The notes under the pieces: model-generated
The model's database searches: none
The model's input: the letters and a program-made list of their open reading frames with translations, nothing else
Told to the model about the DNA's origin: nothing
Part shown: in pieces, positions 34,357 to 43,622 of the stretch
Position numbering within the stretch: position 1 is the stretch's first letter
Layout of the letters: each line of letters opens with the position of its first letter
Origin: Marinifilum sp965230805
GTDB taxonomy: Bacteria; Bacteroidota; Bacteroidia; Bacteroidales; Marinifilaceae
NCBI RefSeq assembly: GCF_965230805.1
Contig: NZ_OZ246019.1
Coordinates: forward strand, 1,674,001-1,738,000
Length of the DNA stretch: 64,000 nt
Direction of reading: 5' to 3'
Program-made: the position numbers and the translations under genes

Positions 34357-35775
34357 CTATTCACGAACAATAACAAATCGTCCTTGTATCTTCGGATGCA
34401 AGGCTTTTTGTTTTTTACAGTACCAACGCAACACTTCGTAATCCTCTTTGGCTTTCAAATCTGTCTCATCAATTAAAACCTCACAATCTACTTCAAGTTT
34501 CTTTAAAAAGTAATTGTTTAATGATACTGTCAGCAATTCATCATCACTAAGAGCTTTTCCTCTCCACTCCACTTGAATAGAATCCGTTTTTTGATCGTAT
34601 TGATACGAAATGCCTGACACATGAAGCAATTGTCCTTTGGTATTGCTTGCATAATTTTTTAACAAAGATTTAAGTTCCTTTCCTGTTATTAAAATCTGGC
34701 AGATCTTATTACCGAACGGCAATAAGGATCGGACCGATCTTAAAGTAAAATCACCTTTAGGAATATCAGCTCTAATTCCACCACCATTAATCAGGCCAAC
34801 ATCAGATTTGTGCCATTCCCTATAGGCATCACTCACCAAATTACCAGCTGCGCTTTCTTTGGTAATGCCATCTATAAAATTCAATGGCACTTCTAAATAA
34901 GAAATCTTCTCAGCCAATTTCAGTTCCATATCTTTCTTGTAGTAGATTTCCATGTCACGCAAATATTTCTCCGAGACAATATTATTATCCAGTGGAATGA
35001 TATCAATCAAAGGCCTTCTATCTTTTTGCAAACTGATTTTAGCAACCGAACTCATGTTCCCTGCCGTAGCCACAATAGGCTTGTTTCCTTTGTAAAATAC
35101 ATTGCTTTCGTATTCGTATTGCTCCTCGGTAAGCACCAAATCGATATCAGGAAATTGTTCCAAAAGCTTTCGGTTGGTTTCCAAATCCGTTTGAGTGATA
35201 GCGATTAAAAAGTCAACATTTTGCAGTTCTTCAATAATCTCAGAAATCGCAACAGACAAATCTTCCTGTATTACGCGATTGGTTTTCATGCTCGTGTTCA
35301 TCGCATCGGTTAGACCGATAAAAGCAATTTTAATTCCGCCCATCTTTTTTATCAGGTATTTTGGCAAGTTGGCGAAAACATCTCCATCTCTGTTTTTTAG
35401 GTTAGAAGTAAACCATTCCGATTTTGATTTGCTCAATAGTTCCAAAGTATGATCTACCCCAAAATCAAACTCATGTTGACCAAAGTTACAGATGTCTACA
35501 GGAACGTCGTTGAAAGCTTCAATCATAGGAAACCCCTTGTACATTCCTCCAAACAAAACACCGCCACATAAATCGCCACCATGAATTACAAGGGTATTTG
35601 AGTTATCCGATTTGCTTTTACCTACAATAGTCTTCAAACGAGCCACCCCACCTCGGCCTCCTTCTACATCATCAACAGGAAATATTCGATGAGCATCAGT
35701 AAAATAAAGAATATCTACCTTTTGAGCGGATAAATTGATATTTAGCAGAAGTAGTAATATTAATAATCTATACAT
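34357..35775 (-). CDS. 5'-nucleotidase/metallophosphatase (UshA-like), exported
   Basis: A 472-aa protein with signal peptide (LLLLLNINLSAQ). The metallophosphatase domain has LYFTDAHR, VIHGGDLCGG, FGQHEFDFG and related metal-site segments, though the usual NHD/GNHE is changed to GQHE. The C-terminal nucleotide-binding domain has AAGNLVSDA, LINGGGIRADI and LLPFGN. It should dephosphorylate nucleotides or similar esters in the periplasm. It lies just beyond the last corrinoid gene in the same direction, so read-through is possible; a role in salvage of the nucleotide loop is speculative. Its stop lies 1 nt from that of the convergent copper receptor. Confidence 0.85.
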   Translation of the reverse strand: MYRLLILLLLLNINLSAQKVDILYFTDAHRIFPVDDVEGGRGGVARLKTIVGKSKSDNSNTLVIHGGDLCGGVLFGGMYKGFPMIEAFNDVPVDICNFGQHEFDFGVDHTLELLSKSKSEWFTSNLKNRDGDVFANLPKYLIKKMGGIKIAFIGLTDAMNTSMKTNRVIQEDLSVAISEIIEELQNVDFLIAITQTDLETNRKLLEQFPDIDLVLTEEQYEYESNVFYKGNKPIVATAGNMSSVAKISLQKDRRPLIDIIPLDNNIVSEKYLRDMEIYYKKDMELKLAEKISYLEVPLNFIDGITKESAAGNLVSDAYREWHKSDVGLINGGGIRADIPKGDFTLRSVRSLLPFGNKICQILITGKELKSLLKNYASNTKGQLLHVSGISYQYDQKTDSIQVEWRGKALSDDELLTVSLNNYFLKKLEVDCEVLIDETDLKAKEDYEVLRWYCKKQKALHPKIQGRFVIVRE

Positions 35776-35839
35776 CGGAATTTATTTTTCACTAAAATTA
35801 CAAAATTGACAAAGCTAAAACATTAATGAATTATCAATT

Positions 35840-37672
35840 TTATTTTGTGATAATCATTCCCTCATCACCCACCAAAAGGAAGAGCCGAAGTGAGCAAGAA
35901 TCATTAAGCAAATGCTGGCAAGTATCAAAACATTTATTAGCAACCAAATTGTAGAATGCTTCATTCTCTGAAAAAGGAATAATATCCAATATTGCATTCG
36001 CCAATTTCAACTGCCTGATTTTATTTTGAATTTCTTCCGAATAGCCTGATTGCTTGGCCAGATCAGCAACAGAATCAGCATTAAACACCACATTCTTGCT
36101 GTGGGTATTCAAGTGTCCTTCGGCTAGTTTTGCCGATTTCCCGAACATGATGGCCAGATTGATTCTTTCCATTCCCTCATCAACACCCAACTGAATGGTG
36201 TCGCCTACCAGATTCCCGAAATGAATAAATGCGACTGATGGCAAATGAGGGAATTTATTCTTTAAACGGTTTTCACTTCTTTTTCCTGATGTTAGTACGA
36301 TCTCGGAACATTGATTTCCTTTGGCCACTTTCACCTGCTGCTTGATGCTTGCTAAAAATGCTTCATTCGATAATGGTTTAACAATTCCCGTTGTTCCAAT
36401 GATAGAAATACCTCCTTCTACTCCAATTCGTGGATTAAAGGTTAGCTTTGCCAATTCTTCCCCTTCCGGGATAAAGGCTTTTACATCAAAAGCCAAGTCT
36501 ATTTCATATTGATCAGATAAACTTTCCAGAATATTGGCAACCATTTTTCGTGGAACAGGATTAATAGCTGGCTCTCCTACTTTCACTTGCAATCCTGGCA
36601 ATGTAACCAAGCCGACACCCTTTCCTCTCACAAAATGAACTCCTAGCCGATCAGAAAAAGACAATTCACAACCTATTTCCTTGGCATGGGTCACATCCGG
36701 ATCATCACCAGAATCTTTTATCACCACACATGATGCAGATTTGCTTGACAGCTTTTCAGGAAAAACAGGATACTTTACTTTTTCACCTCCCGGTAATTCA
36801 ACCTCAACCCATTTGGGAAATTTCTGTTCTGCCAAGGCAATAAAACAGGCTTTTGTTGCAGCAGTTAAGCAAGTTCCTGTAGTAAATCCACTTCTTAATT
36901 GACCTTCAATCTTAAGGTTCGATTTCTTTACTTTATAAAATTGCTGCAAAAATGCTTTGGGATGATCCGCCACATATTCGAAGTGAGGTAATTGGGGGCG
37001 CTTTACCACCCACAAAGGAATATTCAACTGCTCGGCAACTTTCACTTTTGTTTCGAACAATCCTGATTCTCCACTCTCTTTTGAAAGTAGGATTTCAGCT
37101 TTCAGTTTCTTGCTTAGAATTGCCAATTCCTCAACTCCAGCCTTTGGATCCATAGGAATCACAAACTGATAATCCAGATCAGTTTCTCTGGCCTTTTGAC
37201 GACTAAGATCTGTATCTAAAATCCTAAAGTAACAAGTTCTTTGATCCCAAAGTGACCTTAATTTGTTTATGGTTTGAACTCCCGTTAAAGCCAATATATT
37301 CTTAAACTCCGATTGCAAAAGCGCCTCCGTCATGCTCTCGTAAGAGTCGAACAAACGAATCAATTCCGATGTCTGAAGATCAGGAAATTCACGTTTGTAT
37401 CGAATGATTTCAATGCCCAAATCCTGAGCTGCCTGATAAATGTTACCATGTAGATGAACCGCAAAAGGGTGAGCAGCATCAACAATCAGTCGAATGTCTT
37501 TCTTTTGGCAAAGCTCTTTTATTTTAGAGCCATCCATATCGCCAAATACACGCTCGCCTTTAATTTGTTTGTGCGAGTCGGTTTTTGTGGAATAGAAATA
37601 TTTCTGACCTATAATATCGAATAGTTCAGCTACTTTTTTTCCTTCTGTTGTTCCACCAAAAATCAGTACCAT
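35840..37672 (-). CDS. cbiJD: CbiJ-CbiD fusion (precorrin-6A reductase / cobalt-precorrin-5B C1-methyltransferase)
   Basis: A 610-aa fusion. Residues 1-~245 are CbiJ/CobK, opening with MVLIFGGTTEGKKVAE and carrying VDAAHPFA and LLSKESGESG. Residues ~255-610 are CbiD: LRSGFTTGTCLTAATKA, ELPGGEKV, IKDSGDDPDVTHA, GKGVGLVTLPGL, VGEPAINPVPRKM and GGISIIGTTG. I start at 37672; an upstream extension in frame runs through the intergenic repeat and reads as non-protein. It is the last corrinoid gene of the riboswitch-led operon. Both domains look complete. Confidence 0.94.
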   Translation of the reverse strand: MVLIFGGTTEGKKVAELFDIIGQKYFYSTKTDSHKQIKGERVFGDMDGSKIKELCQKKDIRLIVDAAHPFAVHLHGNIYQAAQDLGIEIIRYKREFPDLQTSELIRLFDSYESMTEALLQSEFKNILALTGVQTINKLRSLWDQRTCYFRILDTDLSRQKARETDLDYQFVIPMDPKAGVEELAILSKKLKAEILLSKESGESGLFETKVKVAEQLNIPLWVVKRPQLPHFEYVADHPKAFLQQFYKVKKSNLKIEGQLRSGFTTGTCLTAATKACFIALAEQKFPKWVEVELPGGEKVKYPVFPEKLSSKSASCVVIKDSGDDPDVTHAKEIGCELSFSDRLGVHFVRGKGVGLVTLPGLQVKVGEPAINPVPRKMVANILESLSDQYEIDLAFDVKAFIPEGEELAKLTFNPRIGVEGGISIIGTTGIVKPLSNEAFLASIKQQVKVAKGNQCSEIVLTSGKRSENRLKNKFPHLPSVAFIHFGNLVGDTIQLGVDEGMERINLAIMFGKSAKLAEGHLNTHSKNVVFNADSVADLAKQSGYSEEIQNKIRQLKLANAILDIIPFSENEAFYNLVANKCFDTCQHLLNDSCSLRLFLLVGDEGMIITK

Positions 37673-37808
37673 AAGTTTCTGCGTTTCTAAATGAATGTTT
37701 CCCTTTTCAAGGGAACCGTAGCGAAGCGGAGCTCGTGAACACAATTGAAAATTGAGTTTAATGTGAACAAACTGTCCACAGACTAAAGAGTGAAAGAAAT
37801 GTATTAAC

Positions 37809-37895
37809 AGCACCCCTCTCCCTGTCGGTATCTCCCCTAAAAGGGGAGAATTCAAATTTTTTATTGAGAGCCTCACTTGAAGTGAGACCCTCAAA
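37809..37895. repeat. 87-bp hairpin repeat, copy A
   Basis: It runs from AGCACCC to CCCTCAAA and contains two hairpins, CTCCCC-taaaa-GGGGAG and CTCACT-tga-AGTGAG. Copy B, of identical length, is at 39869-39955. Both lie in spacers of the corrinoid operon. A further hairpin (TTCCCTT-ttc-AAGGGAA) precedes it at about 37698. Confidence 0.85.
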
Positions 37896-37902
37896 CTAAG
37901 TT

Positions 37903-39675
37903 TTATTTTCCTTCGCGAAATGCATGAGTAAATTTCTTATCGTACAGTTTTGAAAAGCCCGATCGATTGTCAATAGCTTTCCCCACAACAATCATAGTTG
38001 TCATTTTCAAATTGTTCTCTTCAACTGTTTTTGCCAATGTTTCCAAGGTACAACGGTAAATTTTTTCATCCTTCCAAGTAAGTTTGTAGCAAACGGCCAC
38101 GGGCGTTTCTGGTGGATAATGCTCCGAAAGCTGTGCCTGAACTTTATCAGCAATAGAAGCACTTAGATAAATGCACATTGTACTTTGCGATTTAGCCAAT
38201 TTATTCAATTGTTCTCGATCCGGCATTGGCGTTCTTCCCTCTCCGCGAGTAAGAATGATGGTTTGCACCTCCTCGGGAATGGTAAACTGCGATTCCAATG
38301 CTGCCGCTGCTGCCTGGAATGACGAAATTCCTGGAGTAATGTGATAATTCCATTTCAAGTGATCCATAATGGCCATTTGCTCCTGAATGGCACCGTAAAT
38401 ACAGGGATCACCAGTATGTAAACGCACCACAAACAATCCACGATCGTAGTATGGCTTCATGCTTTCTATTTGTGTAATCAAATCCATGCCTGCCGAACTT
38501 TTTACCACACAACCAGGCTTAGCGTAATTGGTCAATTCTTTTGGAACCAAGCTGCCTGCATACAAAATCATGTCAGCCGTTTGTAACATTCTTTTCCCAC
38601 GAACTGAAACAAGCTCAGGATCACCTGGCCCTGCACCAACAAACTCCACAAATCCTTTTCTTTCACTGTTCTTATCCATTGCAACAGCAAAGGTAAAATG
38701 CTTATCGCCAGCTTTTGCTTTTTGCTTTTCTATCAACAAAGTATTTCCAGAAAGGTGCATAGCAGCAGCTTCTGAAACACTGTAACTTCCTGTTACCTCG
38801 CTTACTTTTTGCGATGGATTTGGAATATCATATCTAGAAAGTACATCCTCACAAAAGGCATTCATTGGAAGGTTCCACTCCTTAGACAATTTAATAAATG
38901 CCTTTTCATCGGCTTTTAAGTCAACAGTTCCAATTGCCGCAATAGACAATGGAGAAATTTTATGCGACTCCAATTTGGAAAGCAATTCTGTTTCAAAAGT
39001 TTCAAAAGGAAGATCTCGCTGGCAACCTAGCCCCAATTGCAACACTTTAGGACGGTAATAAATTACCTTGGTTCCAAAATCATGAACAAATGGCGTTACT
39101 GCCAAAACCACTTTGTAATCTTCCGGCTTCATATCATCGACATTGAAAAATACATCCACATGATCGGGTGTATCTGTCTCTAAAATCAAACTTCCTTTAT
39201 CGCGAACTTCAAGCAGCAAAGCTGTTTTTTCTCTGTTTACAAAAGCCGCCATCAGTTGGGTAAGATTGCCTTTACAGTCAATGATCCAATTGTGTTTTTC
39301 CGGCAAGAGATCCAATGCCCACAATCCAAATGTATCACTTACTGTTGTGATAACAGATGTTGCTCCTAACAAACGAGAAATATCCTCAGCCAGTTGATTT
39401 GCACCACCCAAATGTCCAGAAACAACAGGCTGAACAAATTGTCCGTTGGCATCGATATTAACAACCGCAGGATCTGTTTTTTTGTCCTTTAAAAAAGGTG
39501 CTATCTCGCGTACACAAATGCCCAAAGCTCCAATAAAAATTAAGGCTTCGTAATTGTTCCAAAGCTCCTGATAGTTCTTTGGCGAATGCATCATTTCAGC
39601 CTCAAATCCATTACTTATAATTCTTTTGGCAAGATTCTCACCTTTATCGGAATGTGTGATTATTATTTTTGACAT
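37903..39675 (-). CDS. cbiGF: CbiG-CbiF fusion (cobalt-precorrin-5A hydrolase / precorrin-4 C11-methyltransferase)
   Basis: A 590-aa fusion. Residues 1-~330 are CbiG: an N-terminal part with FIGALGICVREIAP and PVVSGHLGGANQLAE, and a CobE-like part with LGLGCQRDLPFE. Residues ~335-590 are the CbiF/CobM methyltransferase with FVGAGPGDPELVSVRGKR, YAGSLVP, LHTGDPCIYGAIQEQM and TPGISSFQAAAAAL. In the anaerobic pathway these enzymes act one after the other (C11 methylation, then ring opening with loss of acetaldehyde), so the fusion joins adjacent steps. Confidence 0.95.
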   Translation of the reverse strand: MSKIIITHSDKGENLAKRIISNGFEAEMMHSPKNYQELWNNYEALIFIGALGICVREIAPFLKDKKTDPAVVNIDANGQFVQPVVSGHLGGANQLAEDISRLLGATSVITTVSDTFGLWALDLLPEKHNWIIDCKGNLTQLMAAFVNREKTALLLEVRDKGSLILETDTPDHVDVFFNVDDMKPEDYKVVLAVTPFVHDFGTKVIYYRPKVLQLGLGCQRDLPFETFETELLSKLESHKISPLSIAAIGTVDLKADEKAFIKLSKEWNLPMNAFCEDVLSRYDIPNPSQKVSEVTGSYSVSEAAAMHLSGNTLLIEKQKAKAGDKHFTFAVAMDKNSERKGFVEFVGAGPGDPELVSVRGKRMLQTADMILYAGSLVPKELTNYAKPGCVVKSSAGMDLITQIESMKPYYDRGLFVVRLHTGDPCIYGAIQEQMAIMDHLKWNYHITPGISSFQAAAAALESQFTIPEEVQTIILTRGEGRTPMPDREQLNKLAKSQSTMCIYLSASIADKVQAQLSEHYPPETPVAVCYKLTWKDEKIYRCTLETLAKTVEENNLKMTTMIVVGKAIDNRSGFSKLYDKKFTHAFREGK

Positions 39676-39868
39676 GATGTATTTTGTTCTGTTTTATTTC
39701 TTGCTGATTACATGATTTATTTCTCGCTGATCTTCACTGATTAAATTCGCTGATTCTCGCAAATCATTGCACTATTTTCAGCGTGAATCTGCGAGAAAAG
39801 AACCTTCGTTTAAAATTCAGTTTTTCCCTCTTAGGGAAAAGGGTGAAATAAGAAAAATATAATCAAAA

Positions 39869-39955
39869 AGCACCCTTCTGGCTGTCGCCATCTCCCCTAA
39901 AAGGGGAGAATTCAATATTTTTATTGAGAGCCTCACTTGAAGTGAGACCCTCAAA
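39869..39955. repeat. 87-bp hairpin repeat, copy B
   Basis: The same element as 37809-37895, with the same ends and both hairpins and only a few base changes. The rest of the spacer (39676-39868) holds short CTGATT/TCGCAGATT-like words and the hairpin TTTCCCT-ctt-AGGGAAA near 39829, but no gene. Confidence 0.85.
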
Positions 39956-39963
39956 GCATATAT

Positions 39964-41154
39964 CTAATTTTCTTTTATTTTCTCAGCTACTAAAATGCTT
40001 ATCGGATTAAACTCATCAACACTCACAAGCATTTCATGCTTTATGTAATAGGAATTTGTTTCGCTCCATTGCTTAAATCCCAGTTTGCTTTTTTCACTTA
40101 CCGAATTAAAAGCTATGATTCCTCCATCCAACAAATGCAAATCTATATCATCCAAAACTGCGTCCATTTTTCCACCATAACCGCCAACAAAAACGGCATC
40201 TGGTTTTTCTATTTCTACCTTATCGGTTTGCAAATAATCACCAATAAAAAGTTCTATTCCCGGCGTTTGAAATTTTTCAGTATTTCTTTGAATAATACCT
40301 CTAGACTCTTCTCTTATTTCGAAAGATTTTATTTTTAGGTGAGGATGATTTAATCGAGCATCGATGGAAACACTTCCAGTACATGCTCCCACATCCCAAA
40401 ATACCTTTTTCGTTTGCAATTCCATCAGCGCAAGAGTAGCCAAACGAATGGGCATTTTAGTAATCATTATTGGTCGACCTTCCAAGGGTTCAAAATCACT
40501 TTCTTTAATTCCTTTTTTGGGAATTGCCTCATCGGTTTTTTCCAGGTAAAAGCAATTGGGATGATTAAAATCCAAACCCAAGGCTTCTTCCAAACTCAAT
40601 TCCTTCACCATTTCCCTTTCTCCTCCCAAGCGCTCGCCATAGAACATTTTGTAGTTCGAATATCCATATTGTAACATTCTCTCGGCAATGCTTTTGGGTG
40701 TATTTTTTCTATCGGTAAGAATTCCCATTCTCTCCTGACCTCTAATCATTGCCTGATCGAATCGCTCGAAAGATCTGCCGGTAAGCGTAATGGTTTGAAA
40801 CTCGCCATAAGGCAATTTAAAACGATGCGCAAGCAATTGCAGGGAATTAAAATCAGGAAGGATATCAAGCTCTGCATTTGGAATCTCACGTTTTAATGTA
40901 ATGCCAATTCCATAAAACAATGGGTCGCCCGAGGCAAACACAATCCAATCGCCATTTGAATTGTTTATGGCATCGTACAATGTTGACAAAGGCACTACAA
41001 TATCATACCAATGGTATTGCTCTGGCAGATAATCGCCCACCAATTCGCGGTGACGACTTCCCCCGGCAAAATATTTTCCCGATTGAATCAGAGCCAACTC
41101 TTTCTTTGTAAAATCAGGAGTTAAATCTGATATTCCTATGATGCTTATTTTCAT
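39964..41154 (-). CDS. cbiET: CbiE-CbiT bifunctional precorrin C5,15-methyltransferase/decarboxylase (CobL)
   Basis: A 396-aa fusion from MKISIIGISD; an upstream in-frame ATG adds 18 codons of non-conserved sequence. Residues 1-~205 are CbiE (FASGDPLFYGIG, FKLPYGEFQTITLTGR). Residues ~215-396 are CbiT (ITKMPIRLATLALM, FWDVGACTGSVSIDA, AVFVGGYGGKMD). The product of CbiT is cobalt-precorrin-8. It is flanked by a palindromic array upstream and an 87-bp repeat downstream. Confidence 0.94.
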   Translation of the reverse strand: MKISIIGISDLTPDFTKKELALIQSGKYFAGGSRHRELVGDYLPEQYHWYDIVVPLSTLYDAINNSNGDWIVFASGDPLFYGIGITLKREIPNAELDILPDFNSLQLLAHRFKLPYGEFQTITLTGRSFERFDQAMIRGQERMGILTDRKNTPKSIAERMLQYGYSNYKMFYGERLGGEREMVKELSLEEALGLDFNHPNCFYLEKTDEAIPKKGIKESDFEPLEGRPIMITKMPIRLATLALMELQTKKVFWDVGACTGSVSIDARLNHPHLKIKSFEIREESRGIIQRNTEKFQTPGIELFIGDYLQTDKVEIEKPDAVFVGGYGGKMDAVLDDIDLHLLDGGIIAFNSVSEKSKLGFKQWSETNSYYIKHEMLVSVDEFNPISILVAEKIKEN

Positions 41155-41208
41155 GTTTCTTTCTTTGATTGCTCGCAGATTAACTATTGGAAAATTCTTG
41201 TTATACAA

Positions 41209-41506
41209 TGCTTATTTAGGTAAAGCTTTTTTTCTTTTTTTGCGATGCCAGTATTGGTAAAGCTCAAAATATTCAATTTTACCCTTTGCCAGTATTGGTA
41301 AAGCTCAAAATATTCAATTTTATCCTTTGCCAATTTAGGTAAAGCATGAAAAATTGATTTTTTAACGCGTGCCTGTTTAGGTAAAGCCCAAAAAAATGTT
41401 TTTTGATGCATGCCTGTTTAGGCAAAGCTCGAAATATTCAATCTTGACCTTTGCCTGTTTAGGTAAAACTCTTTTTGATTTTTTGCTTTGCCTAAATAGG
41501 CAAAGC
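41209..41506. repeat. Eight-unit palindromic array, ~41-bp period
   Basis: Eight copies of a core like TTTGCCTGTTTAGGTAAAGC start near 41209, 41246, 41285, 41326, 41370, 41410, 41450 and 41485. Successive TGCC positions are 37-42 nt apart. Each core is an imperfect palindrome; the last (41485-41506) is GCTTTGCCTA-aa-TAGGCAAAGC with perfect 10-bp arms. Linkers such as AAAATATTCAATTTT recur. It fills the 382-nt spacer between the CbiH-CbiC and CbiE-CbiT genes. Confidence 0.9.
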
Positions 41507-41536
41507 AAAATATTAACTGTTTAAATTACCTAATAT

Positions 41537-42940
41537 CTATAATCCTTCACCCGGATGCATTTCTTCCGCTTCGTTCCAACTTAATATGGCGTTGATAATG
41601 GTTGCTGCCACGTTACTTCCTCCCTTTCTGCCATTTACAAAAACTGCAGGAACATCAGGGCAACCATATTTTAATTGCCACTTGCTTTCTTTTACATTTA
41701 CAAAACCAACCGGAGCTGCAATTACTCCAGCAGGATTTGCTTTTCCATTTCGGATTAATTTGATCAACTCGATTAATGCAGTTGGTGCATTTCCAAAAGC
41801 AAAAATTGCATTGGGATGTTCTTCTACTGCCAATTGAATTCCAGCCTGAGTTCTTGTAATATTTTTCTGTGAAGCCTTTTCAGCTACGCGCTCATCATCT
41901 AAATAGCATTTGATTTCAAGACCCAATTTGGTAGCCGTTGCCCTGCGAATTCCTCTTGTAACCATTGATACATCGGTTACAATGACAGGTGGTTTACCTG
42001 AATAGAATTTCTTATGTAGCTGTTCAACCACATTATTGCTTAACTCTACTGATTCGTTCAATTTAAAATCAGCAGTAGTATGAATACAGTGCAAAGCCAC
42101 CCACACATGAGCCAAGGATTTATCCGTAATATCGATGTTATCCAAAATGGTTTGGAAACTTGCGTTCATGATGCGACGTCCAAGCTTATCCTGGCTATTG
42201 TTCTTGTTGGCATAGTAACCTCTTGGCGTTACCATCTTATCTTGAGCCTTAAAAGTTTGACTGTTACCAATCACTACAACGGTAAACATATCGGCTTTGG
42301 TCACATCCAATTCGGCAAGGGTAATCACCTCAATGCTCTCATCTTCTCTTCCCACATTTCGGGCAATTCCAACAGGAGTTTCCGGCGAACGCACTTCCAA
42401 AAACAATTCCCTCAGCCTCATCAATTGCCAAAATCGGCCTTTGCTTAGTGGGTTGTACACGGCAGTTACAAAATCAGCCTGAGCTGCTGCCACAATTCTT
42501 TTTTCAATTTTTTCCCACGGAGTTAACAAATCCGACATAGAAATAGAACAAAAATCATGACCTAGTGGTGCTCCCAATTTTGATGCAGCGGCGAACATTG
42601 CAGATATCCCCGGTACAACTTCCAAATCAACTTCCGAAGCTTTTTCAGCCTTCATTTCCCATAACAAAGGAGCCATTCCATACACACCCGAATCGCCACT
42701 GCTAATTACAGCAACGGTTTTACCTGAATCAGCCAATTCGAATGCTTTTGCAGCTCTTTCACGCTCTTTTTTCATTCCAGTATCAATCAGTTGTTTTCCT
42801 CCTGACAACTGCTTGATGTGTTCAAAATAAAAACTGTATCCAACTATTACTTCTGCATCTTGTATGGCCTGTAAAGCCTGTGGAGTAAGAAATTTCTCAT
42901 TTCCTGGTCCAATTCCTATGCTGTATATTTTCTTAGCCAT
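41537..42940 (-). CDS. cbiHC: CbiH-CbiC fusion (precorrin-3B C17-methyltransferase / precorrin-8X methylmutase)
   Basis: A 467-aa fusion. Residues 1-~240 are CbiH/CobJ (YSIGIGPGNEKFLTPQA, AVISSGDSGVYGMAP, VVPGISAMFAAASKLGAP). Residues ~255-467 are CbiC/CobH (IMNASFQTILDNID, IHTTADF, PPVIVTDVSMVTRGI, AFGNAPTAL, GFVNVKESK). It overlaps cbiL by 8 nt. A short linker joins the two enzymes, which act at distant steps of the pathway. Confidence 0.95.
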   Translation of the reverse strand: MAKKIYSIGIGPGNEKFLTPQALQAIQDAEVIVGYSFYFEHIKQLSGGKQLIDTGMKKERERAAKAFELADSGKTVAVISSGDSGVYGMAPLLWEMKAEKASEVDLEVVPGISAMFAAASKLGAPLGHDFCSISMSDLLTPWEKIEKRIVAAAQADFVTAVYNPLSKGRFWQLMRLRELFLEVRSPETPVGIARNVGREDESIEVITLAELDVTKADMFTVVVIGNSQTFKAQDKMVTPRGYYANKNNSQDKLGRRIMNASFQTILDNIDITDKSLAHVWVALHCIHTTADFKLNESVELSNNVVEQLHKKFYSGKPPVIVTDVSMVTRGIRRATATKLGLEIKCYLDDERVAEKASQKNITRTQAGIQLAVEEHPNAIFAFGNAPTALIELIKLIRNGKANPAGVIAAPVGFVNVKESKWQLKYGCPDVPAVFVNGRKGGSNVAATIINAILSWNEAEEMHPGEGL

Positions 42941-43622
42941 AAATAATAATTAATGAAAAGTAAGGTATTGTTCGCAACTTCAAATTCTGAACATTGCTTG
43001 TGGAATACTGTTGCGCTGTTCCCACACGTTCGATATAAAAAAATGACCTATTTTGTTTTTTAAGGAAATCATGCCAATTATCAAGAACACTCATTTTCAT
43101 CACAACCAATGTTTGATTTTCTTTCAAAGCTTCTTCTATTTCTTCAAAATTATTTGGTCTGGCTATTACCTTTAATGTTTGATTGCCTTCAGTAACTGGC
43201 TTTTCTCCTTCCGCACCAGTCGCAATAAACGCGGGAACTCCAGGGATTACTTGACATTCAACATTTGTATCCTGAGCCAATTTTATCAGGTAACCAAATG
43301 TGCTATAAAAAAGTGCATCTCCTTCCGAAACTACTGCCACGTTTTTGCCTTTTGCCAGTTCATTCTGAATCTTGTTGAATGCATTCCGATAATGAGCATC
43401 TCTATTTTTTCCAGTCATAGGAATAAGAAGAGGCACGCATTCCGTTTCTATTTCTAACTGGTCTAATATTTCCAGTGAAAATGATTTTGTATTGGATTTA
43501 TAAATATCAGATGCCGGATAAAATATCAGATCTGCACTTTTAAGGGCATTTAAACCCTTAAGAGTGATTAGTTCCGGATCACCAGGACCCAATCCAACTC
43601 CTATTAACTTTCCCAAACTCAT
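42933..43622 (-). CDS. cbiL: Precorrin-2 C20-methyltransferase
   Basis: A 229-aa tetrapyrrole methylase, CbiL/CobI. Motifs are GVGLGPGDPELITLKGL, VAVVSEGDALFYSTF, and VIPGVPAFIATGA. It methylates C20 of cobalt-sirohydrochlorin, the product of the CbiK chelatase encoded upstream. Starts and stops overlap both neighbours by 4-8 nt, as expected for coupled translation. Confidence 0.94.
   Translation of the reverse strand: MSLGKLIGVGLGPGDPELITLKGLNALKSADLIFYPASDIYKSNTKSFSLEILDQLEIETECVPLLIPMTGKNRDAHYRNAFNKIQNELAKGKNVAVVSEGDALFYSTFGYLIKLAQDTNVECQVIPGVPAFIATGAEGEKPVTEGNQTLKVIARPNNFEEIEEALKENQTLVVMKMSVLDNWHDFLKKQNRSFFYIERVGTAQQYSTSNVQNLKLRTIPYFSLIIIYG

Noticed and set aside
37673..37894. 74-codon N-terminal extension of CbiJ-CbiD
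   Set aside because: The extra codons read through the 87-bp hairpin repeat, and CbiJ begins naturally at MVLIFGGTTEG.
41209..41506. CRISPR array
   Set aside because: The repeats are palindromic, only ~18-20 nt and diverged, the intervals between them are AT-rich and partly repeated, and there are no cas genes. It is an operon spacer array.
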